From Oculatella sp. LEGE 06141 (lineage in GTDB: Bacteria > Cyanobacteriota > Cyanobacteriia > Elainellales > Elainellaceae), in assembly GCF_015207605.1 (NCBI RefSeq), contig NZ_JADEWO010000016.1:1-64000 (forward strand): a stretch of 64,000 bases of DNA, in the 5' to 3' direction. Within the stretch, counting starts at the first letter, position 1; the number at the start of each line of letters is the position of its first letter. The notes beneath the pieces were generated by a model. That model searched no databases and was not told the origin of the DNA. It saw only the letters and a program-made list of their open reading frames with translations. Of this stretch, positions 19,200 through 28,199 are shown piece by piece. Position numbers and translations under genes: made by a program.

Positions 19200-20104
19200 G
19201 TGTCTGTATTAATTATTAATTCAAAGTTTGGGCAACTTGGAAACAGCTTATTACTAAATTCACATGTAATTCTTTTGCTATTGAATACAAATCGGCTGTT
19301 ACCAATATTCCTTTCGATGATTGCTCAAAGTTTTTTTGTATTTACAGTAAACAATTTTTTGTGTAGTTATCCTAGTACCTCTCTTTCAATTCTTGCAATA
19401 TTAATTAAGAAATTCAAGCTTAGAGGAAAAATCACTTCTACGTCACGAAAAGCCATTTCAGAACTAAAAATGTAATGGATTACCAACTGACTAAATGAGA
19501 ATATTGCTACTGTTAATCTTTACTTCTCGGAAGAATTGATTTTAGAAGTCCCATTTTTTTGAACTTGCTAATCACTAAAAGGATAATTACATTGACAGGT
19601 TGATGGTTTCGTTTACCTGAAAAGGTTGGGAAGCATAGTAATGCAATTCGGTTTTATTTCTCTTCATTACTGAAATTTCCAAGATGGCGTTAAAACCTCG
19701 CCCAAAAAGCTAGAAATCAATCAGAGATTCTCGTTGGAGAGTGTATTTGCCAAGGAGTCTATAGTAAATGGAGAAAAGGTCAGTTTTTCTATAGTTCATT
19801 TGCTTATTTGAGGCTTATAGATCGGATCTCTGAAATGTTCTCCACTAGGAAAATTTCGTTTTTAATTGTTCCACACACCACAAGAATATTTTTTCAAATC
19901 CCGTTTAGATGACACGTTTAGGACAGGGCATTTAATAGAAGACTGCTATTTGCTTGCTGAATGTGATTGTATTGTAGGACCTCCAAGCAGTTTTTACCCT
20001 GTGGGCAGCTTCTATGGAGAGAAACCTACCATGTCTACGATATAGAGTGTTCACCTCAATTTGAGGATTTCAAGTTTCAAGAAGATTTATTGTACAAATC
20101 TTAA
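19200..20104 (+). pseudogene. Decayed GT11-like (HxRxGDY family) glycosyltransferase
   Basis: Pieces of one protein family can be read in order across several frames. They are SKFGQLGNSLLLNSHVI (from 19200), then SAVTNIPFDDCSKFF (frame 2, about 19292), WFRLPEKVGKHSNAIRFYF (about 19604), ARNQSEILVGECICQGVYS (about 19712; the position of the HIRRGDY motif, now ECICQGVYS), and GHLIEDCYLLAECDCIVG (frame 3, from 19926) followed by PPSSFYPVGSFYG. Frame 2 is broken by stops at 19362-19364, 19601-19603 and 19691-19693, and at least two frameshifts are needed. A final stretch IECSPQFEDF uses yet another frame. Intact relatives resemble alpha-1,2-fucosyltransferases; that identification is from remembered family patterns. 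Confidence 0.75.
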
Positions 20105-20125
20105 TTTGGAAAGACTTTAAAGTAG

Positions 20126-21097
20126 ATGTTGATTTTACAAGATTCTCAACCTCTTATAAGTGTTGTAATTCCTTGTTATAACACTGACCAGTTTATTGGA
20201 GAAGCGATCGCCAGTGCTCTCAATCAAACCTACCCAAATGTGGAAATCATTGTGGTTGACGATGGATCGAGCGATCGCAGCTTAGAAGTCATTCAATCCT
20301 TTGGCGATCGCATTCGGTTCGACAGCATCAACCATCGGGGTGCCTGTGCAGCTCGCAACCGGGGTTTAGAGTTGAGTAAGGGGGAATATATTCAGTTTCT
20401 AGACGCTGATGATCTCTTATTACCTACTAAACTCGAACGACAAGTTCCGTTACTAACTTCTGGTGAAGCAGACCTTGTTTTTTGCAAGGGTTACATCTTT
20501 GGTGATGGTCGTCCGACACGTCCTAAGAAAAGCCAAATTGAATCCCCCGTTGGAATTGATCCGTTTGTCTACTGCTTAAACCAAGGACTAAGTACAGAAG
20601 GTCCATTGCACCGGAGGAGCGGTATTGAGAAAGTAGGCCGGTTTACGGAAGGATTACTCCGTGCTCAAGAGTATGATTTGCACCTTCGGCTTGCTGCAAC
20701 AAACATCAGACTACGTTTGTTGAATGAACATCTTTACAAGCATAGGAACCACGATAATTCCTCAAGGATTACAAAGTCTAAACTGTCGCCAGATCATCTG
20801 CTCCAGCTCTTTCTAGATCTTGAAACAAGATTAATGGCAGGGGAACCATATGAAATGTCAAAGGAGCGAGTTCAAGCTCTTGCAAGTAAGATTTTTCAGC
20901 ACTCAATATACGCTTTTCGCAACGGTTGTGAGGAAACTGCATTAGAAGGTTTTGATAGAGCAAGAAAGCGTTCTAAGAAATTTGATTATGCAGAGCGAAG
21001 TTGGTACAAAGGCTTGGCAAATTTCGTGCACCCCCTATACATTGAACGTTTCCTTAACCAGGGACGAATGTATAGAGAACTTTTCTTAAAGAGCTAA
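20126..21097 (+). CDS. Glycosyltransferase family 2
   Basis: A cytoplasmic inverting GT-A enzyme without membrane anchor. It opens with ISVVIPCYNTDQFIGEAI; the nucleotide-binding VVDDGSSD (Asp45, Asp46) and metal-binding LDADD (93-96) are intact. The C-terminal third is helical and gives no acceptor clue. The N-terminal 100 residues are closely similar to those of the GT2 gene at 29267-30226 (same IPCYN, VVDDGSSDRSLE and SFGDRIR stretches), so the two are probably paralogues. It starts 21 bp after the GT11-like pseudogene and is 38 bp from the next gene. Confidence 0.9.
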   Translation: MLILQDSQPLISVVIPCYNTDQFIGEAIASALNQTYPNVEIIVVDDGSSDRSLEVIQSFGDRIRFDSINHRGACAARNRGLELSKGEYIQFLDADDLLLPTKLERQVPLLTSGEADLVFCKGYIFGDGRPTRPKKSQIESPVGIDPFVYCLNQGLSTEGPLHRRSGIEKVGRFTEGLLRAQEYDLHLRLAATNIRLRLLNEHLYKHRNHDNSSRITKSKLSPDHLLQLFLDLETRLMAGEPYEMSKERVQALASKIFQHSIYAFRNGCEETALEGFDRARKRSKKFDYAERSWYKGLANFVHPLYIERFLNQGRMYRELFLKS

Positions 21098-21135
21098 GGC
21101 TTCAGTTATTTATTCAGAGAAATAGGTAAAAGATA

Positions 21136-22140
21136 ATGACTTTACGTGGTGCTGTTTTTGGTTGGTATCACAATCAAAATGCTGGGGATGATCGTATTGC
21201 TCAATGTATTGAAATGTGGTTGGATGACCATCAACTAACCTTTCTACCTCATACTGAAACTCCTCCCATTGAGATATTACAAAGGAGCGATTATGTCATT
21301 TTGGGAGGCGGCAGTATCGCGAACCAGGTTTACGGCGCATTCAAAGATATGCGCAGATGGATAGCTAAGGTGGAAATTCCTGTATTTGGTGTGAGCTTAA
21401 CTGTTAGTCAACATGAAGCCTTTAAGTATGAACTCAGCAGCATTTCGCAAACTGGAGGATTAATTTGGACGCGTGACCGCAAAACATTAGAGTGGCTTAA
21501 TTTCAAAGATGATGATGTTATCTTTGGACCGGATATTTCGTGGCTGTATCCACGATACTTTCCCCATGAAACTCGTCATGATCTTGTTGGAGTGAATTTT
21601 CGCCCCTGGGATAAAGTGCATTGGGAACCCCAATCATGGAATATCGCTCTTAAGCAAAGTTTGGGAGACACAGCGATTTCATGGCCCCTTTGTTTTGGAA
21701 AGGATGCAGATTCAAGCATTCTCAAGGAAATACTCAAAGTAAATCCCTGCTCTGCTGAATTTGATCCAACGGTACCAAGCCGAAGCAAGTTGGTTGTTGC
21801 AATGCGGTATCACGCAATCATTTTTGCGATCCAGGCTGGCACTCCATTTATTGCCATTGATAACACCCGAAAAGTTAGAGATTTATTGGAGCAAGTTAAC
21901 TTACAACATATCTCAGTTCCATTAAATGATCCTAGTCAATTCACGCCTATGCTGGATTACGTTAGCAAGAACATTGATACTTCATTGCTAACGCAAATCA
22001 CTCAAAAGATGACAACTCAGACTTGGGAAGTTGCAAATCATGTGAAACAGAAAATAGAAGAATCTGCTTATATTTATCGAGAACGTAGAAAGAGATTAAT
22101 CTTCAGAATTAGTCAGAAATTAAGCAAATTGACTTCTTGA
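21136..22140 (+). CDS. Polysaccharide pyruvyl transferase family protein
   Basis: The protein fits the PS_pyruv_trans family (CsaB/WcaK type), whose members transfer pyruvate from phosphoenolpyruvate to a sugar as a ketal, adding negative charge. The family's N-terminal pattern (GWYHNQNAGDDRIAQCI) and the C-terminal MRYHAIIFAIQAGTPFIAI motif are both present. The length (334 aa) is normal. It lies inside a tight run with GT2 upstream and a methyltransferase downstream, which suggests that the polysaccharide carries pyruvyl and methyl groups; some family members act on other substrates, so the reaction is an inference. Confidence 0.85.
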   Translation: MTLRGAVFGWYHNQNAGDDRIAQCIEMWLDDHQLTFLPHTETPPIEILQRSDYVILGGGSIANQVYGAFKDMRRWIAKVEIPVFGVSLTVSQHEAFKYELSSISQTGGLIWTRDRKTLEWLNFKDDDVIFGPDISWLYPRYFPHETRHDLVGVNFRPWDKVHWEPQSWNIALKQSLGDTAISWPLCFGKDADSSILKEILKVNPCSAEFDPTVPSRSKLVVAMRYHAIIFAIQAGTPFIAIDNTRKVRDLLEQVNLQHISVPLNDPSQFTPMLDYVSKNIDTSLLTQITQKMTTQTWEVANHVKQKIEESAYIYRERRKRLIFRISQKLSKLTS

Positions 22141-22181
22141 GGCTCTAAAGAATTTTAGAAGAACAGATAAGGTATATAGCT

Positions 22182-23009
22182 ATGGCAATCAGTTTGCAAA
22201 AGAGAGTGAACACTATAACCTCCTACATTGTTCGACCCTATACCTACCCCTTTCTACTGCGTTTAATTAAAACCACGCTCTTTGGCGGCTCCACGTCGCT
22301 GGATCACACCCAAGATAAGGCCACTATTTGGTGCCGGAGACGAGCAATTAATACAACAGAAGCTATTCACAAAATTACGGGTTGTGAATTATTAGCTCCA
22401 ATCAGTTGTACTTTTGAATCTATCTTTAAACAAGCAGAGTCTAGGATTAGCCAGTGCCCACAAAAAATGGGAGGTGCAGGCAACCTTGATTTAATTTATT
22501 CTATTGCTCACTATCTTAAAGCTGTACGGGTAATTGAAACGGGAGTTGCTTACGGTTGGTCATCCTTAGCAATTTTATTAGCTATTTCAAAGCAATCATC
22601 TCCTTGCCTTATAAGCACAAACTTACACTATTCACGCTATGGAGACGATAGCTACGTCGGTTGCGCTGTTCCAAATGACTTAAAGCAATTTTGGACTATC
22701 TTGCGAGAAGCCGATCGCATTGCGCTGCCAAAAGCGTTAGCAATGTTTCCTGAGTACGACTTGTGCCACTATGACAGCGATAAAACTTACGGTGGAAGAA
22801 TTTGGGCTTATCCATTGCTATGGCAGTCTTTAAGGATTGGGGGCTGCTTTGTTTCAGACGACATTGGCGACAACCTCGCATTTGCACATTTTTGCAAAAT
22901 GGTACGAACCAACCCAATCGTTGTAAGGATGCCAAGTTCAACTGGTGAAAAGTATGTAGGCATTCTTGTCAAAAGAGACCGTCTACCACCACGCCAAATA
23001 ATGTTTTGA
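22182..23009 (+). CDS. Class I SAM-dependent methyltransferase (Methyltransf_24-like)
   Basis: The SAM-binding motif I is VIETGVAYGWSSLAILLAI (about residues 115-133). Acidic residues follow at strand ends (YDLCHYDSDKTYGGR and GGCFVSDDIGDN). This pattern fits the Methyltransf_24/O-methyltransferase group often found in EPS and cell-surface clusters. The first 95 residues are variable and contain a Trp/Cys/Arg-rich segment. It sits 41 bp after the pyruvyltransferase-like gene and 38 bp before a GT4 gene, so it is probably co-transcribed. The acceptor, presumably a sugar hydroxyl, cannot be told. Confidence 0.75.
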   Translation: MAISLQKRVNTITSYIVRPYTYPFLLRLIKTTLFGGSTSLDHTQDKATIWCRRRAINTTEAIHKITGCELLAPISCTFESIFKQAESRISQCPQKMGGAGNLDLIYSIAHYLKAVRVIETGVAYGWSSLAILLAISKQSSPCLISTNLHYSRYGDDSYVGCAVPNDLKQFWTILREADRIALPKALAMFPEYDLCHYDSDKTYGGRIWAYPLLWQSLRIGGCFVSDDIGDNLAFAHFCKMVRTNPIVVRMPSSTGEKYVGILVKRDRLPPRQIMF

Positions 23010-23047
23010 ATGTCGCACCAAATGAACGTCTAAGAATTTAAGTAGCT

Positions 23048-24265
23048 ATGCGAATTGCATTTGTTACTCCAGAATTTGTCACTGAACCATCTTATTCTGG
23101 AGGACTAGCCAATTACCTTGGACGAGTGACCGTTGCACTTGCCGAACAAGGACATGATGTTCATGTGTTTACACGAGCGCAGCAGAATGAAACACTTAAA
23201 TTTCAAGGCGTAACGGTTCATCGGGTTGTTCCCCTTTGGGATCAGCGCATGATACTTGACCATGTTGATCCACTAATTCCAAAAGTATTCTATAACCCGT
23301 ACCAAGATTTCAAAGCAGCTTGGTGTTTATGGAAAAGATGGTTATCTGTTCAACAACACGTCCAGTTTGATATAGTTCAAGTTGCCAATGTGATGGCAGT
23401 TGGACTATTTTTCCGTTGGGAACGATACGTTCCCGTAGTCACTCGCATGTCTAGCTACCGCCCCTTTTGGGATACCGCCGCTGGAATTCAGCAGACCAGC
23501 GGAGTGAAGCTACGCTGGTTGATGGAAAAATTGGCAGTAAAAAGAACCCGATGGATTTATGCACCAACTTATTTTGTAGCTGGGCAGGTACAAAAGGGGT
23601 ATGGCATCCCAAAAGTCAACGTGATTGAAACCCCCTTCTTTGTGGAACAACCAACCTGTGATACAGCGCTCTTTGAGGAGACAGCTAAGGGGAAATCCTA
23701 CATCCTCTACTTTGGCAGAATGACACAAATGAAAGGAGTGCATATCCTCGTAGAGGCATTGCCTCGTTTGTTAAACGACTATCCGGAAATGCATGTCTTG
23801 TTCATTGGTGGGAGTGGCCCTGCCCCAACTGGCCAGCCTATGAATGAGTACATTTCTGAACAATTGCACTCCTTTGGCGATCGGGTCAAAGTTTTGCCAT
23901 CCATGCGTCATGATAAGTTATACCCCTTTATTCAACAAGCAAAAGTAATTGCCTTACCGTCTTTAATTGACAATTTGCCGAACACTTGCTTAGAAGCAAT
24001 GGGGTTAGGCAAAGTGGTTGTGGCAACAACAGGCTCCTGCTTTGAACAGGTCATTGAACCTAGCGTCTCTGGAATATTAGTGAATCCAGGAGATCCGCCT
24101 GCTCTAGCTGATGGAATTCGCAAAGCGTGGAACTTAAATGAGCACGAACAAGCTGAGATGGAGTTGCAGGCGCAAAACAGCATTACAAAGCTGCATCCCA
24201 CTCAAGCCATTCCTCGGTTGCTTGACTATTACCAATCCATTATTCAGAACCAGCAAGCTGGGTAA
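23048..24265 (+). CDS. Glycosyltransferase family 4
   Basis: A GT-B retaining glycosyltransferase of normal length (405 aa). The N-terminal domain starts MRIAFVTPEFVTEPSYSGGL, with the typical acceptor-side glycine loop. The C-terminal domain has YFGRMTQMKGVHILVEALP, FIGGSGP and the donor-site ALPSLIDNLPNTCLEAMG, where the E-x7-E-like pattern is conserved. The stop is 4 bp before the next gene's ATG, which points to translational coupling. The sugar is unknown. Confidence 0.9.
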   Translation: MRIAFVTPEFVTEPSYSGGLANYLGRVTVALAEQGHDVHVFTRAQQNETLKFQGVTVHRVVPLWDQRMILDHVDPLIPKVFYNPYQDFKAAWCLWKRWLSVQQHVQFDIVQVANVMAVGLFFRWERYVPVVTRMSSYRPFWDTAAGIQQTSGVKLRWLMEKLAVKRTRWIYAPTYFVAGQVQKGYGIPKVNVIETPFFVEQPTCDTALFEETAKGKSYILYFGRMTQMKGVHILVEALPRLLNDYPEMHVLFIGGSGPAPTGQPMNEYISEQLHSFGDRVKVLPSMRHDKLYPFIQQAKVIALPSLIDNLPNTCLEAMGLGKVVVATTGSCFEQVIEPSVSGILVNPGDPPALADGIRKAWNLNEHEQAEMELQAQNSITKLHPTQAIPRLLDYYQSIIQNQQAG

Positions 24266-24269
24266 ATTC

Positions 24270-25178
24270 ATGTCTTTACTTGGAGAAACAGTTTATAAGC
24301 TGAAGTCTCGCTTTCAGCATGGTTTTGGAACAGCCCACTATCAAGATATAGTTAGACCTCGCATTCTTAATACAAAACCGATCGCCAACACCACCGATCG
24401 CACCTGCGAGATTCACGTTCTTACCTATGAGAAAGACTGGCTCAATCTCATTTGGGCACTAAAAACGTTTTACTACTATTCTCAACGCCACTATGCGCTT
24501 TGCATCCACGATGACGGCACCCTAACGGCTGACAACCGAGCAACCTTGCAACATCACTTTCCCAACGCTCGCATTATCGCTCGCCCAAGCGCTGACGTTC
24601 GTGTACTCTCAGCTTTGCAATCCCATCCTCGTTGCTTAGAGTTTCGCAAAACCAATCATCTCTCACCCAAAGTGTTTGATTTTGCCGAGTATTTGGAGAG
24701 CGATCGTATGTTACTGCTAGATAGCGATGTGCTGTTCTACAAAGAACCCACCGTCCTCTTGCAGCGGCTTGAGAATCCTAATTATTCTCTCAATACTGTA
24801 AATGGAGATGTTGCAAGCGCTTACACCATTGACCCTGAAGTTGTCAAAGCTAAATGTGGGTTTGACGTGATCGAGCGCTTCAACTCCGGTCTCGGCTTAA
24901 TTCATAAAGCGTCACTCAACTTAGATTGGATAGAAGAGTTTCTAAGCTTGCCCGATATCTTGGGGCACTTTTGGCGAATTGAACAGACACTGTACGCCCT
25001 CTGTAGTTCTCGGTTTGGGACCGAGCTACTTCCGCCCGAATACGATGTGCATCTTGAGGGCAGTATTAACAGCCTTCCGTGTCGTCACTATGTCGGTAAG
25101 ATTCGCCATCTAATGTATAGCGAAGGAATTCGGCACCTAGTAGACAACGGCTTTCTCAAAGCTTTAAGGAATAGCTAG
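24270..25178 (+). CDS. DXD-containing nucleotide-sugar transferase (GT8-like)
   Basis: The protein (302 aa from the ATG at 24270) has the metal-binding DSD motif in LLDSDVLFY (residues 151-153). It shows a GT-A-like arrangement with EIHVLTYEKDWLNLIWALKTF near the front and FNSGLGLIHKASLN after the DXD, a layout seen in GT8-type and related enzymes. I chose 24270 because it is 4 bp after the preceding stop; the frame is open back to 24138 but that would overlap the GT4 gene with unrelated sequence. It is the last gene before the repeat-rich gap at 25.2-26.4 kb. Its family is less certain than those of its neighbours. Confidence 0.75.
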   Translation: MSLLGETVYKLKSRFQHGFGTAHYQDIVRPRILNTKPIANTTDRTCEIHVLTYEKDWLNLIWALKTFYYYSQRHYALCIHDDGTLTADNRATLQHHFPNARIIARPSADVRVLSALQSHPRCLEFRKTNHLSPKVFDFAEYLESDRMLLLDSDVLFYKEPTVLLQRLENPNYSLNTVNGDVASAYTIDPEVVKAKCGFDVIERFNSGLGLIHKASLNLDWIEEFLSLPDILGHFWRIEQTLYALCSSRFGTELLPPEYDVHLEGSINSLPCRHYVGKIRHLMYSEGIRHLVDNGFLKALRNS

Positions 25179-25265
25179 ACGCAGCTGGCGTGCCAGTTCT
25201 AGACAGCTATGAAAGGATTTTAAGCACTCCTATGTGCTGGCAGAAACTTCTCCATTCTTAGCGCT

Positions 25266-25413
25266 GGTCTGAGAAGTATTAAACATTCTGCATCGGCCCC
25301 CTAAATCCCCCAATTTTGGGGGACTTCCTATCCAATTCCGTTCCAAAGTTCCTCAGTTCTGGGGGATTTGGGAGGCAGTTTGAGTTACGATTAGCACTTT
25401 TAAGACATCCTCT
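25266..25413. repeat. MITE-like element copy 3
   Basis: The left end GGTCTGAGAAGTATTAAAC and the right end AGCACTTTTAAGACATCCTCT are imperfect inverted repeats of each other. The core holds CCCCCTAAATCCCCCAATTT with its G-rich complement twice. It is about 148 bp, has no coding capacity, and shares its core and both ends with the copy at 59668-59847. Confidence 0.7.
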
Positions 25414-25921
25414 TAAATTTCAAATCAGCTCCAAAGTTTTTAGAGTTTGAAAATTTGGGGAACGGAGACAGCAAAATTGTTGATACTTAAACAATCCTTA
25501 AAAGAGCGATCGTTTTTATCAGTACGGTTTGCCCTTTTGCTTCATGCTTTATAAGCCTTGCTTAAGCAGTTGCAGATATTGTTTAAGCGTTTACTGATAT
25601 TACTCCAGGAGTATCAGGTTATGTTTCAGCATCAACTGTTTACACTTATACATTGATGGATATTAATTAAACTTTTTAAGATATCACTGAAACGATTGTC
25701 TTCTTTTCTAACTGATTTGATATTCAAGCCTAATGCAGTGTGATGATGGAAGCTATGGTAAGCAGGAACTTAACAGTCCGCCGCTACCCGACAAAAGTAC
25801 TTGTCTGTTAAACTGCTGGATCAGTGGCTGTGTTGCATACGGAAATGGCGATCGCGTTAACTCTAGTAAGGTGGTCTAGATCCCCCTAAATTCATAACAG
25901 AAATTTAGGGGGAGGACAATT
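25414..25921. other. AT-rich non-coding spacer with one short palindrome
   Basis: I found no gene in this 500-base stretch between two repeat copies. The perfect palindrome CCCCCTAAATT/AATTTAGGGGG (25882-25892 and 25902-25912, loop 9 bases) may be a further minimal repeat of the same C-rich type. Confidence 0.4.
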
Positions 25922-26201
25922 AGAGATTATCTGAAAAGTATCAACCGTTCTGCATAGCCCCCCAAGTCTCCCAACCTTAGCAGGGCTAATTCATCACGGT
26001 CAGAGACAATCCAAATGCCTTGAGTTCTCGTTTTACAGAGATAAAACAGTTCAGAGAAGGGTTGGAACGGGGTCTTTGTCACGCGAAGCGCCCCCTCAAT
26101 CCCCCAAATTGGGGGACTTCCGAGCATCTGTTTCAAAGTCCCCCAATTTGGGGGATTAGGAGGCGAATGCAGCCGAGTTGCCACGGTTCAAACCGTCCTC
26201 T
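25922..26201. repeat. MITE-like element copy 4 (longer, rearranged)
   Basis: The left end AGAGATTATCTGAAAAGTATC and the following TTCTGCATAGCCCCCC match copy 3. The core pair CAATCCCCCAAATTGGGGG and CCCCCAATTTGGGGGATTAG lies at about 26090-26160. The right end (ACCGTCCTCT, 26192-26201) is only a partial match to the terminal repeat. The roughly 130 bases between the left end and the core are unrelated to the other copies, so this may be a composite. Confidence 0.5.
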
Positions 26202-26441
26202 GGAGTACTGTACGGAACCTCCACTTATGCATTACCAGCCAATTGATATCTACACTACCTGAAGCAATATTCAGAGGACTGGGTTTACCTCATCAGCTAT
26301 TGCAGTGACCAGGAAAAATCTACTGAGGACAATTTCTAAATTTGATGAAGGGACACTGATTCTTCCGCATCCTCTCTAATAGAGAGGTACAAACAAACTG
26401 GTTAACCTGATCAGTGTTAATCCATCAGGGAGGCATCAATT

Positions 26442-26804
26442 ATGTCCAGGAGAAAAAGAAGCTCTAAAGTTTTGGAAAAAGCGGAACGTCGAGCGGCAAG
26501 CTTGCGCTCCATTAATACTGCATTAGATTTAGGCAATGGTTTAAGCATTGAGGCGTATTTCAGCATGATTGAAGAAATGCGCTCAGAGCTTGCCAGCTAC
26601 AATACTGCTCTTTCCGGAATCGATAAAACATATAGCAATGTTTTAGAGCTTGAGAGAAAATTAGGTGATTTCTCAGAACTGATCCTCCTTGGTGTTGCCA
26701 CACGATATGGCAAAAGCAGTGATGAATATGTGATGGCAGGTGGAGCTCGTAAAGTTAGCCGCAGACGACCACTACGAGAAGTGGTAGATTCATCCAGCAG
26801 CTGA
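26442..26804 (+). CDS. Conserved hypothetical protein, small and basic
   Basis: A 120-residue soluble protein. The N-terminus is rich in Arg/Lys (SRRKRSSKVLEKAERRAAS), followed by an amphipathic helical region (IEAYFSMIEEMRSELASYN, then TYSNVLELERKLGDF). The C-terminus carries GVATRYGKSSDEYVMAGGAR and RRRPLREV. This last motif looks familiar from other cyanobacterial hypothetical proteins, but I know no function. GGAGG (26430-26434) precedes the ATG at a good distance, which supports translation. It lies between a repeat cluster and the glycosyltransferases and need not belong to the EPS pathway. Confidence 0.7.
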   Translation: MSRRKRSSKVLEKAERRAASLRSINTALDLGNGLSIEAYFSMIEEMRSELASYNTALSGIDKTYSNVLELERKLGDFSELILLGVATRYGKSSDEYVMAGGARKVSRRRPLREVVDSSSS

Positions 26805-26944
26805 CCTGCTTAATTGCAAATCACTCAATTGAAACATTAGCTTGCATTCATCAAGCTGCTTGCCCTTCTGCTATGTCCGACTGTAAAACAGCAGAAGGGC
26901 ATCCTTATGTCATCTGCTCACCCTGCTGCATAACCATCAGCACC

Positions 26945-28033
26945 ATGACTCAAAATGCCGATTCCTCTACTCTGCATGTTTTAATGATGCCGGATTATCG
27001 ACCAGATAATCCCTATCAAAGCTTGCTCTCAGAAGGGTTACTAGCAGAAGGAGTTGAGAGTTCATTTCCAACAGGCTATCGGCGGGTTTTTCCAATTTTT
27101 AGAGCCATTACCTCTAGCCCGACAAAAATTGATGTTCTGCATCTCCATTGGCTCGATCCTTATACGAAAAGCAACCATCGAATTACAAAATTAATTTATA
27201 CAATCAAATTTCTTATTGATATCCTGTTAACTCGTCTAGCAGGTGTAAAGGTAGTTTGGACAATTCATAATCGGATTCCTCATAACTCCAAATTTCCCAA
27301 GCTCGATCGCTGGACTCGTTGCATGTTGTCAAAACTAGTCGATCGCATCATTGTGCATCACCCGTCTGCGTTAGAGGAACTAGCTCAAACGTATCAGTTT
27401 AATCCTACTAAGGCTACAGTTATTCCTCACGGTCACTACCGACAAGTGTATGGAAATTTGAGTAACTCTTTAGAAGCAAGAGAAAAACTTGGATTACCCC
27501 TATCAGGGCGGATCTATCTCAATCTTGGAATGTTGAAACCTTATAAAGGAATTGAGCGACTGTTGGAGGTTTGGCAAAAAAATCATGAACTATTTGCCGA
27601 AGACACGCTCCTGATTGCGGGGCAAGCTTTAATTGAAGAGTATGGGCTTAAGTTATCTCAGCAAGTTGCTCAAACAAAAAATGCTATTTTACATCTTGGC
27701 TTTGTAGATGATAACCAAATCCCGCTTTATTTTAGTGCTACAGATGTGATTGTATTGCCATTTGAATCAATTCTCACGTCAGGGAGTTTGATTTTGGCCA
27801 TGTCTTTCAATAAACCAATCATCGCTCCTTGCGTTCCTGGTATTCTCGAAACATTAGGTGCTGCCAATCATTTGCTTTATGATTCTAATGATCCACAAGG
27901 TTTACTGTATGCCCTTAAGGAGAGTACTCAAATTGACCTTAAACAATTGGGTGAGATAGTCAAACACGAATGCGATCAATTGGACTGGCGAGCAATTGGA
28001 CAGAAGATGTTTCAGGTGTATCAAAATAGTTGA
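26945..28033 (+). CDS. Glycosyltransferase family 4-like
   Basis: A GT-B fold enzyme (362 aa from the ATG at 26945). The N-terminal half has VLMMPDYRPDNPYQSLLSEG and VLHLHWLDP, as in glycosyltransferases that act on lipid-linked or nucleotide-sugar substrates. The C-terminal half has LNLGMLKPYKGIERLLEVW and the donor-site loop LPFESILTSGSLILAMSFN with PIIAP. An upstream in-frame ATG at 26873 would add 24 Cys-rich residues with no family support. A 166-bp gap separates it from the next gene. Confidence 0.85.
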   Translation: MTQNADSSTLHVLMMPDYRPDNPYQSLLSEGLLAEGVESSFPTGYRRVFPIFRAITSSPTKIDVLHLHWLDPYTKSNHRITKLIYTIKFLIDILLTRLAGVKVVWTIHNRIPHNSKFPKLDRWTRCMLSKLVDRIIVHHPSALEELAQTYQFNPTKATVIPHGHYRQVYGNLSNSLEAREKLGLPLSGRIYLNLGMLKPYKGIERLLEVWQKNHELFAEDTLLIAGQALIEEYGLKLSQQVAQTKNAILHLGFVDDNQIPLYFSATDVIVLPFESILTSGSLILAMSFNKPIIAPCVPGILETLGAANHLLYDSNDPQGLLYALKESTQIDLKQLGEIVKHECDQLDWRAIGQKMFQVYQNS

Positions 28034-28199
28034 GTTGTTTTCAGCAGAGATAAACTCTAATTCAGCTTGAAATTTTACGAGGACGATCATTCCTTGGCAG
28101 TTTAATTGATTCTATTTGGAATGACTCATATCAAACCATTGCTTAAAACCAAAGCATATAAGAGGATGTGCTCGAGTTGATTACTTTCAAGATTTATCT

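Noticed and set aside
19200-19475. The 91-codon open frame as a real small gene
   Set aside because: It reads through a frameshifted part of the GT11-like pseudogene; only its first 23 or so residues match the family.
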